A stretch of 6,366 bases of DNA, taken from the NCBI GenBank assembly GCA_022866015.1, contig JALHTX010000119.1:1-6366 (forward strand). The letters run 5' to 3'. The DNA comes from Thermoplasmatota archaeon. GTDB lineage: Archaea > Thermoplasmatota > E2 > DHVEG-1. Positions 1-4,845 of this stretch are shown here, one piece after another (the first letter of the stretch is position 1; the number at the start of each line of letters is the position of its first letter). The position numbers were made by a program, and so were the translations under genes. The notes under the pieces are model-generated. The model did not search any database. It had not been told where the DNA came from and saw only the letters and a list, made by a program, of their open reading frames with translations.

Positions 1-91
1 CAAAAAACAGCAAAAACAAGGTTTTTAAATATATAAAAATAAATGGTATAAAGATAGGTCTCTCCATATAGTGATTTTTAGCTTTTTTCAT
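1..91 (-). CDS. Possible partial ORF running off the left edge
   Basis: On the minus strand an ATG at 89-91 follows an in-frame TAA two codons upstream and opens a frame that stays open to the window edge (about 30 codons). The predicted start is MKKAKNHYMERP, followed by a strongly hydrophobic stretch (IFIPFIFIYL, then LFLLFF). That pattern would fit a basic N-terminus followed by a signal or transmembrane helix. There is no recognisable Shine-Dalgarno site, and AT-rich DNA often yields short hydrophobic frames by chance. No family can be named. The sequence left of position 1 would decide whether this is real. Confidence 0.2.
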   Translation of the reverse strand, partial: MKKAKNHYMERPIFIPFIFIYLKTLFLLFF

Positions 92-123
92 TAATTAGTA
101 GGGCATTGAACTTTAACTTATTA

Positions 124-196
124 CGCCCCGGCTGGGATTTGAACCCAAGTCGAAGCCTCGACAGGGCTTCATGATAGGCCGCTACACTACCGGGGC
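124..196 (-). tRNA. tRNA-Asp (anticodon GUC)
   Basis: The minus strand folds as a complete cloverleaf. The 7-bp acceptor stem pairs GCCCCGG with CCGGGGC. The anticodon stem is AAGCC/GGCTT around the 7-nt loop CTGTCGA, with anticodon GTC at 160-162. The T arm is TTGGG/CCCAG around TTCAAAT. The discriminator base is G (124), as expected for tRNA-Asp, and CCA is not encoded, so it must be added after transcription. The D arm starting GTGTAGCGGCC resembles archaeal tRNA-Asp. No intron is present. The gene lies about 170 nt downstream of the pilus-type operon on the same strand, but a probable terminator separates them. Confidence 0.96.
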
Positions 197-221
197 ATAT
201 TATAGGTTTTTTTAAAGATTG

Positions 222-232
222 TAAAATAACTC
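222..232 (-). promoter_or_regulatory. Possible TATA box for the tRNA-Asp gene
   Basis: The minus-strand sequence GTTATTTTAC is centred about 31 nt upstream of the tRNA 5' end, which would place transcription start a few bases before the mature tRNA. A second AT-rich motif, AATCTTTAAA, occurs twice (211-220 and 252-261), but neither copy has better spacing. The surrounding DNA is so AT-rich that this call rests mainly on distance. Confidence 0.25.
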
Positions 233-290
233 CCTTTTTTTAATGTTTCCCTTTAAAGATTCATTATTTTTTATTAAAAATTACAATATG

Positions 291-339
291 TAAAAAATTA
301 TACTAGGTGTCTAAATAGTTTAATTTAAACGACTAGTAT
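291..339 (-). terminator. Hairpin plus T-run downstream of the operon
   Basis: Read on the minus strand, ATACTAG (333-339) pairs with CTAGTAT (300-306). Between them lies a perfect 13-base palindrome, GTTTAATTTAAAC (318-330), and the outer stem is followed by AATTTTTT (T-run at 292-297). It begins 30 nt after the stop codon of the last gene of the operon. Archaeal termination depends mainly on the T-run, with hairpins optional, so this is a good candidate for ending the operon before the tRNA gene. The stem is AT-rich and has a large loop, so its stability is uncertain. Confidence 0.45.
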
Positions 340-368
340 TTGTATTTTTATAGTTTGATGATATTTTT

Positions 369-1280
369 TTAAAATAGGAATTTGAATATTACAAATGATA
401 TTAAGATTAGAGCAAAGGCGAATCTTACTCCTGAGGATAGTTTTCCATCCATCATAAAGCCGCCTAGTAGTCCACCACCTGTACTTTGAACTAGTACAAA
501 TACGTAAAAAACCTCTTTTATTGCTGCAGGACTTACCTTTGTTATTCCAAAATTTAAATTTCCTATGGTTCCCCCTGTTGGCATTTTGCCTTGTAAGTCA
601 AATATTGCTTGAAAAATTGTTTTGTCAATTATTAGTATTACTGCAAGGAAAACAAAGAAACTTATGAATATGACCATTGCGTATAGTGACATTTCTGCTT
701 TTCTTTGTTGTTCTACTAGTTTTACTTGGTCTATTTCTCTTGCTGCTGCTTCAAAAACTGTTGCTGTGTTTCCTCCTATTTCTAGTGATTTGTTTATTGT
801 TATTACTATTCTTTGGATTGCAGGTGTGTTGACTCTTTTTGCGAAGTTTTCAAGTGCTTCGTCTACTGGTAGTCCCCATGTTAGTTGAGATGCCATCATT
901 TCTAGTTCAGGTGTAAGTTCTCCGTGTTCTCCTTGTGAAGATGTTATTATTGCATCAAAGATTGTCATTCCTGATGCGGTAGAACTACTTATTTCTCTTA
1001 GAAAATCTGGTAGTTGTTCCTCTATTAGTTTTTTCTTTTTAGCTTTTGTATGATTGTAAAAACCTATTGGTCCTATTGCTGTTATTAATCCAAATGTTAT
1101 GAAATCTATTCCTGTTAGTATGTTACCTGATACTTTTACTGCTCCTGCATATATTAAAATTCCTATGAAAAATAGTATTATTGATAGTGTGAGTGAGATG
1201 GCTAATAGCATCAAAATTTTTCTGTCTTTTCCATAATATCTATTTAAACTATATTTTTTGGTAGAGATTGAAAGTTTCAT
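369..1280 (-). CDS. Type II secretion/TadC-type membrane protein, C-terminal FlaJ-like half
   Basis: This is an inner-platform protein of a type IV-pilus-like machine, the membrane partner on which the secretion ATPase acts. Of its 303 residues, two N-terminal membrane segments (about 22-46 and 55-75) precede a cytoplasmic T2SSF-type helical domain (about 85-198, starting EEQLPDFLREISSSTASGMT). A third membrane segment follows (about 199-219, preceded by QQRKAEMSLYAMVIFISFFV), then two more at about 255-277 and 285-302. The stretch VQSTGGGLLGGFMMDGKLSSG resembles the C-terminal half of archaeal FlaJ/TadC proteins. Length is about half that of a full FlaJ-type protein, so it probably pairs with the product of the gene just upstream. 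The ATG start overlaps that gene's TGA by 4 nt (ATGA) and has a strong GGGGGAG site five bases before it. It is the last gene of the operon. The family call is firm; the exact machine (pilus, adhesin or secretion) is not shown. Confidence 0.88.
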   Translation of the reverse strand: MKLSISTKKYSLNRYYGKDRKILMLLAISLTLSIILFFIGILIYAGAVKVSGNILTGIDFITFGLITAIGPIGFYNHTKAKKKKLIEEQLPDFLREISSSTASGMTIFDAIITSSQGEHGELTPELEMMASQLTWGLPVDEALENFAKRVNTPAIQRIVITINKSLEIGGNTATVFEAAAREIDQVKLVEQQRKAEMSLYAMVIFISFFVFLAVILIIDKTIFQAIFDLQGKMPTGGTIGNLNFGITKVSPAAIKEVFYVFVLVQSTGGGLLGGFMMDGKLSSGVRFAFALILISFVIFKFLF

Positions 1281-2143
1281 ATCGTCTCCCCCATTCCTGA
1301 GTGCATCATTACATAGAATCCAAAGTATGCCATTGGTAAAATCAAAAGTGCTATTATGTACATGAAGGTAAACGATATTCCACTTGAACTTGTCATTCCC
1401 ATAACAGATATTATTATTACAAGAAATAGTGGGAATGCTATTACTGTTGTAACAAATGCTTCTGCCATTATTGCTAGGCTTTCAAGGTTTCTTTTTCTTT
1501 CTACTAAATCTGTTTTCATGAATTTATCTACGCATCTTTCAAAATATGGTCCTAGTTGGCTTCCTGATTGTATTGTCGATAGTATTCCTTGTATAAATTC
1601 TTTAAATTTGTTTGAAGGTGATATCCTAATTGCGTTTTGTAGTGCTGTTACTGTATCTACACCCATCATGTTTATTTCTGTAGCTACTTTTTTTGCTTCT
1701 TTTTGTATTTCACCATATAGTTCTACTTTTGATAATGCTTCAAAGATTTCAGAGGGTGATATTCCAGCTACAGACATTGTGTTTATAAAATTTGTAGCAT
1801 ATGGTATGTATCTATCTATTTTTCTTCCTCTGGATTTTGCTTTTGATTTTGGTAGACTTATGTAGTATATGCCTATTATAAATGGAATTATACAGGATGC
1901 TATCAGCATTAAAAGAGAAGTTATATTATTTGGTATTATTAAGTAAAGAATTAATGTTGATATAAAAGTTGATATAAAACCTAGTATTATGTTCATTATA
2001 ACCATTGAGTAGTATTCTTGGAATACCATTGGTATATCTGCTTTTTCAAGTAAGTTATTTTTTCTTATGTCAACTATATTATATTTTTCAAAGATATTTG
2101 AAAAAAGTCGTCTACAAAACCTTGTATAGTTTGTAGATTTCAC
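1277..2143 (-). CDS. Type II secretion/TadC-type membrane protein, N-terminal FlaJ-like half
   Basis: This is a second membrane-platform subunit (288 residues) for a type IV-pilus-like motor. After a basic, amphipathic N-terminus it has membrane segments at about 46-70 and 74-97. A cytoplasmic T2SSF-type helical domain follows at about 105-215 (RYIPYATNFINTMSVAGISP; later QSGSQLGPYFERCVDKF), then membrane segments at about 225-249 and 258-281. The stretch ERKRNLESLAIMAEAFVTTV, leading into FPLFLVIIISVMGM, resembles the first half of archaeal FlaJ/TadC proteins. With the next gene it therefore seems to make a split platform. The start codon is GTG (2141-2143), which overlaps the ATPase stop codon as GTGA. 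It is supported by AGGAGG at 2154-2159, ten bases upstream. The 4-nt overlaps on both sides imply translational coupling in a fixed order from ATPase to platform half 1 to platform half 2. Confidence 0.88.
   Translation of the reverse strand: MKSTNYTRFCRRLFSNIFEKYNIVDIRKNNLLEKADIPMVFQEYYSMVIMNIILGFISTFISTLILYLIIPNNITSLLMLIASCIIPFIIGIYYISLPKSKAKSRGRKIDRYIPYATNFINTMSVAGISPSEIFEALSKVELYGEIQKEAKKVATEINMMGVDTVTALQNAIRISPSNKFKEFIQGILSTIQSGSQLGPYFERCVDKFMKTDLVERKRNLESLAIMAEAFVTTVIAFPLFLVIIISVMGMTSSSGISFTFMYIIALLILPMAYFGFYVMMHSGMGETI
1286..1292 (-). promoter_or_regulatory. Ribosome binding site of the second platform gene
   Basis: GGGGGAG on the minus strand lies five bases before the ATG at 1278-1280, inside the last codons of the preceding gene. 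It fixes the start at that ATG, within the ATGA stop/start overlap. Confidence 0.7.
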
Positions 2144-3978
2144 TTTATAATTTCCTCCTTTGCTTTTGTTAGTAGGTCATTAGGATATCTTGAATATTGG
2201 TTTATGATATTATATACTTCTATGTAGTCTCTTATGTTTTTTTCTTTCATCCAGCGCAATATCAGTTTTCTATTTTCTAGTTCCTTTTCTAGTTGTTCTT
2301 CTGTCCAATCGCATTGTAGTCTTATATTATTTAGTATTTTGCTGCTGCCACTTGATTCGAATCGGTCATCTGTTTTTGATATCCATTTGTAGGGTTCCAT
2401 GAAAATAAGTTGGTTCGTATCTGAATCTAGTTTTACTATTTCTGTTATACTAGTTGTTCTTCTAACCATTTTTCCGTTTATATCTACTGCGTTTTGGAAA
2501 ACTATTATGTCTAATGATGTAAGTAGTGTACGTGGAAGACCTATTGGTGGGTTTTCAAGTCTTTGTATAAGTGTGTGTATATCGCTTGCGTGAACTGTTG
2601 CATATGATGTATGTCCTGTTGCCATCGCTTGAAACAGGCTATATGCTTCTTTTCCACGAACCTCTCCTACCATTACTACTTTTGGTCTTTGACGTAGTGC
2701 AGCGCGTATTAGGTCAAACATATCTATGTCTTTACCAGTTTTTTCATCGGTTGTTGTGAATCCTTGACGTGTGGTTCCTGCTATCCAGTTTTTATGTGGT
2801 AAATTAATTTCACGTGTATCTTCTATTGTTACTATTTTGTGTTGTTCTGGTATGAAAATTGATAGTGCATTTAAAGCAGTTGTTTTTCCACTTGCTGTTC
2901 CTCCACAAAATAGTATTGATGCGCCTTTTTCTATTACCAACCAAAAGTATGCTGCCATGTCAAGTGAAATTGATTGAAAACAAATCAAGTCTATTGGTGT
3001 TAGTGGGTTTTCTTTGAATTTACGTATAGTAAAAGTTGATGGTTTTGTAACAGTTCTTGCAAGTGTTGTCTGTAGACGTGATCCATCTGGTAGTTTTCCA
3101 TCTACTATTGGTGAATAGATGCTTATTTGTTTGCCACATATTTGTGCGAGACGTACTACAAAACTATTTAACTCTTTTTCATCATCAAATTTTATATTTG
3201 TTGTTATCGCATCATATTTTTTATGATAAATAAAAATTGGAACTTGGTGTCCATCACATGATATATCTTCTATTCCTTCGTCTCTCATTAATATATCTAT
3301 TTTGTTGTATCCTAAAAAATCTCTGAAGAGATGATAATAAATTTTTTCTCTGATTTTTTTTTCATCTACAGTTAATTCTTGTTTGGTTTTTTTAATTGTT
3401 TTTTTATCTTTTGTTTTTGATTTAGCCTTTTTTTCATTTGGTTTTTTGAAAAACAACTGTTTTTTTTGTTTTGTTTTATCTTCATCTTTTTTAATTATTG
3501 TTTTTCTATCAAAATCAATATCATTATCTATTATTATTTGATCTAGTGTTTCTTGTAAAAAAAAATTTTTTTCTTCTTCAGTTTTATTGCCAACATTTAT
3601 ATTTGCAAGCATTTTGAATAAGTGGGCGAGTTCTGTTTTGATTTCTTTTTCAACTTCTGTTAAAACAGGTTCTGTAATTTCATAAAAATATACTTTGCTA
3701 CTTTTATCTCGTAGTATTCTTCTGGTTGCTAGTCCATTATATCCAAAACCTTTTTTTTCTTCTATTACCTCGCAGTTTTTTTTGTCGAAGTATTGTTTTT
3801 TTAATAGTGGAGCTTTTTGTAGAAGTCCTCTAGGTTCATCTTTTTTTTCTTTTGTTTGTCTTATTTTTTCTTTTGGTTTTTCTAGTATGGTTTTAGTTTG
3901 TGTATTTTGATTTATTATCTCGGTTTCTAATGTTTCTTGTTGTTGTACTATTTCTTTTAATTTATGTAATAATCCCAT
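2140..3978 (-). CDS. Archaeal type II/IV secretion (pilus/archaellum-type) ATPase with extended N-terminus
   Basis: This is a hexameric secretion ATPase of the GspE/VirB11/FlaI superfamily, which hydrolyses ATP at the cytoplasmic face of the membrane platform to drive filament assembly. All signature motifs are present: PDGSRL (297-302), Walker A GGTASGKT (359-366), Asp box IVTIEDTREI (382-391), Walker B VVMVGE (434-439) followed by VRGKEA, and His box GHTSYATVHA (455-464). Domain order is: a tag-like N-terminus (1-50) shared with the gene just upstream; an archaeal-type N-terminal region (about 68-160, NGLATRRILRDKSSKVYFYE); a Lys-rich linker (about 163-205); the N2 domain (about 206-325); and the RecA-like catalytic domain (about 326-540) with a helical tail. 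At 612 residues it is long for the family because of the first ~50 residues and the linker. The ATG start has GTGAT five bases upstream and lies 6 nt after the previous stop. The two platform genes follow directly. No catalytic residue appears to be missing. Confidence 0.95.
   Translation of the reverse strand: MGLLHKLKEIVQQQETLETEIINQNTQTKTILEKPKEKIRQTKEKKDEPRGLLQKAPLLKKQYFDKKNCEVIEEKKGFGYNGLATRRILRDKSSKVYFYEITEPVLTEVEKEIKTELAHLFKMLANINVGNKTEEEKNFFLQETLDQIIIDNDIDFDRKTIIKKDEDKTKQKKQLFFKKPNEKKAKSKTKDKKTIKKTKQELTVDEKKIREKIYYHLFRDFLGYNKIDILMRDEGIEDISCDGHQVPIFIYHKKYDAITTNIKFDDEKELNSFVVRLAQICGKQISIYSPIVDGKLPDGSRLQTTLARTVTKPSTFTIRKFKENPLTPIDLICFQSISLDMAAYFWLVIEKGASILFCGGTASGKTTALNALSIFIPEQHKIVTIEDTREINLPHKNWIAGTTRQGFTTTDEKTGKDIDMFDLIRAALRQRPKVVMVGEVRGKEAYSLFQAMATGHTSYATVHASDIHTLIQRLENPPIGLPRTLLTSLDIIVFQNAVDINGKMVRRTTSITEIVKLDSDTNQLIFMEPYKWISKTDDRFESSGSSKILNNIRLQCDWTEEQLEKELENRKLILRWMKEKNIRDYIEVYNIINQYSRYPNDLLTKAKEEIIK
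2154..2159 (-). promoter_or_regulatory. Ribosome binding site supporting a GTG start
   Basis: AGGAGG on the minus strand lies ten bases before the GTG at 2141-2143, within the final codons of the ATPase gene. The match to the 16S rRNA 3' end is full, though the spacing is slightly long. It supports the GTG as start rather than a later in-frame ATG. Confidence 0.7.
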
Positions 3979-4095
3979 ATTTTATCACTTTTTATTGTAT
4001 TTATTTAAAATTTTTTCATATAATTCAAAATCTTTTGATTGAATAAATTCGATTATTATGTCTTCTGGGAGTTTTTCTAAAAGATTGTCAACTAT
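3961..4095. repeat. Gene-junction direct repeat, copy 1 (B/ATPase junction)
   Basis: This 135-bp stretch covers the end of gene B, its stop codon, the GTGAT site and the first codons of the ATPase gene. It aligns without gaps to 4711-4845, exactly 750 bp away, with about 13 mismatches by eye. It marks one end of the duplicated segment described under findings. Confidence 0.85.
3984..3988 (-). promoter_or_regulatory. Ribosome binding site of the ATPase gene, containing the upstream stop codon
   Basis: GTGAT on the minus strand matches the anti-Shine-Dalgarno end of archaeal 16S rRNA and lies five bases before the ATG at 3976-3978. Its TGA (3985-3987) is the stop codon of the preceding gene, so a terminating ribosome covers the next initiation site. 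The same arrangement occurs at 4734-4738. Confidence 0.75.
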
Positions 4096-4728
4096 GTTTA
4101 GAGTGTGTCCTATTTCTTCATCTGAAAGATCGATATCTTTTAGTTCTGGTTTATTTGTTTTTGTTGGTTTTTTTGTTTCTCCAAGTAATACTTGTTGTTC
4201 CTCTTTTTCTCTAGCTTTCTTACTTATTATGTCTTCTATTTTTTGTTGTCTAGTCAGTAGTCTATCTTTTTCCTCTTGTTCTTTTAGCATCTTTTTTATA
4301 TGTTGGTCTTTTAGTAGTTTTTCTTCTTCTATTTTTTTTATTTTTTCTTGTCTTTCTAATTCTATTTGTAGTTGTTTATCTATTATTCTTTTTTCTTTTT
4401 CTTGTCTTTTTTGTTCTATTCTTAGTTGTCTTTCTTTTATTCTATTTTCTTTTTCTAGTTGTTTTTCTTTTATTTTATTTATTTTTTCTAGTTTTTTTTC
4501 TTCTTGTTCTTTTCTTATAAGTTCTTCTTCTTTTTCTTTTGCTGATCTTTGCATTTCTTCTATTTCATGTTTTTTTATTTCTAGTTCTAGTTTTGCTTTT
4601 TCTAAATCTATTTCTGAGATTCTTATGTCCTTTGTTTTAGTTTGTGTTTTTTGATTTATTATCTCGGTTTCTAATGTTTCTTGTTCTTGTATCATTTTTT
4701 GTTCTTGTGCTTTTTGTAATAATCCCAT
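3985..4728 (-). CDS. Chimeric coiled-coil protein B, paralogue of the upstream gene
   Basis: The function is unknown. The 247-residue product has no signal peptide or membrane segment and should be cytosolic. Residues 1-32 form a head whose QETLETEIINQKTQTKT (16-32) is nearly identical to ATPase residues 14-30. Residues about 36-180 are an almost continuous Glu/Lys/Arg/Gln-rich helix, including three 18-residue units at 96-113, 114-131 and 132-149. This stretch should be a coiled coil or a single stable alpha helix. Residues about 200-247 are a small, less charged module (IVDNLLEKLP, then SKDFELYEKILNKYNKK) shared with the upstream protein at 32 of 45 positions. The start is well supported: ATG with GTGAT five bases upstream. 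The gene appears to have arisen by a tandem duplication that joined the ATPase head to the tail of the upstream gene. A scaffold or regulator of the ATPase is an inference from position only. Confidence 0.85.
   Translation of the reverse strand: MGLLQKAQEQKMIQEQETLETEIINQKTQTKTKDIRISEIDLEKAKLELEIKKHEIEEMQRSAKEKEEELIRKEQEEKKLEKINKIKEKQLEKENRIKERQLRIEQKRQEKEKRIIDKQLQIELERQEKIKKIEEEKLLKDQHIKKMLKEQEEKDRLLTRQQKIEDIISKKAREKEEQQVLLGETKKPTKTNKPELKDIDLSDEEIGHTLNIVDNLLEKLPEDIIIEFIQSKDFELYEKILNKYNKK
4391..4512. repeat. 122-bp perfect repeat within gene B
   Basis: By direct comparison this 122-bp block is identical base for base to 5261-5382 in gene A, including all synonymous sites. It encodes the shared helix from around RKEQEEKKLEKINKIKEK to KRQEKE. 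Sequence on both sides is clearly diverged. Confidence 0.9.
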
Positions 4729-4845
4729 ATATTATCACTTTTTATTGTATTTATTTAAAACTCTTTCATATATTTCAAAATCTTTTGATTTAACAAATTC
4801 GGCTATAACTTCATCTGGGAGTTTTTCTAAAAGATTGTCAACTAT
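4711..4845. repeat. Gene-junction direct repeat, copy 2 (A/B junction)
   Basis: This is the partner of 3961-4095. It covers the end of gene A, its stop codon, the GTGAT site and the first codons of gene B. The longest identical runs include GTAATAATCCCATAT around the start codon and a 32-base run in the C-terminal module. Confidence 0.85.
4734..4738 (-). promoter_or_regulatory. Ribosome binding site of gene B, containing the upstream stop codon
   Basis: GTGAT on the minus strand lies five bases before the ATG at 4726-4728 and contains the TGA stop (4735-4737) of the upstream gene. It is the sister copy of the site at 3984-3988, exactly 750 bp away. Confidence 0.75.

Noticed and set aside
15..60. 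Strong TATA-like sequence on the plus strand (TTTAAATATATAAA) as promoter of a small RNA
   Set aside because: No C/D or H/ACA box motifs or stable fold could be found downstream, and the minus strand there may be coding, so the AT-rich string alone is not enough.
622..888. Plus-strand frame of 88 codons
   Set aside because: Shadow of the second platform gene; no supporting signals.
1356..1865. Plus-strand frame of 169 codons
   Set aside because: Lies wholly opposite the first platform gene, which has clear family features, a ribosome binding site and coupled neighbours.
3557..3575. Nine A followed by a T-run in the ATPase gene as a frameshift site
   Set aside because: The frame is intact through it (EEEKNFFLQ) and no alternative product is visible. 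It is a possible sequencing-error or slippage spot but not evidence of programmed frameshifting.
4058..4654. Plus-strand frame of 198 codons
   Set aside because: Antisense shadow of gene B with the same Ser/Phe-rich signature; the two plus-strand frames resemble each other only because A and B are paralogues.
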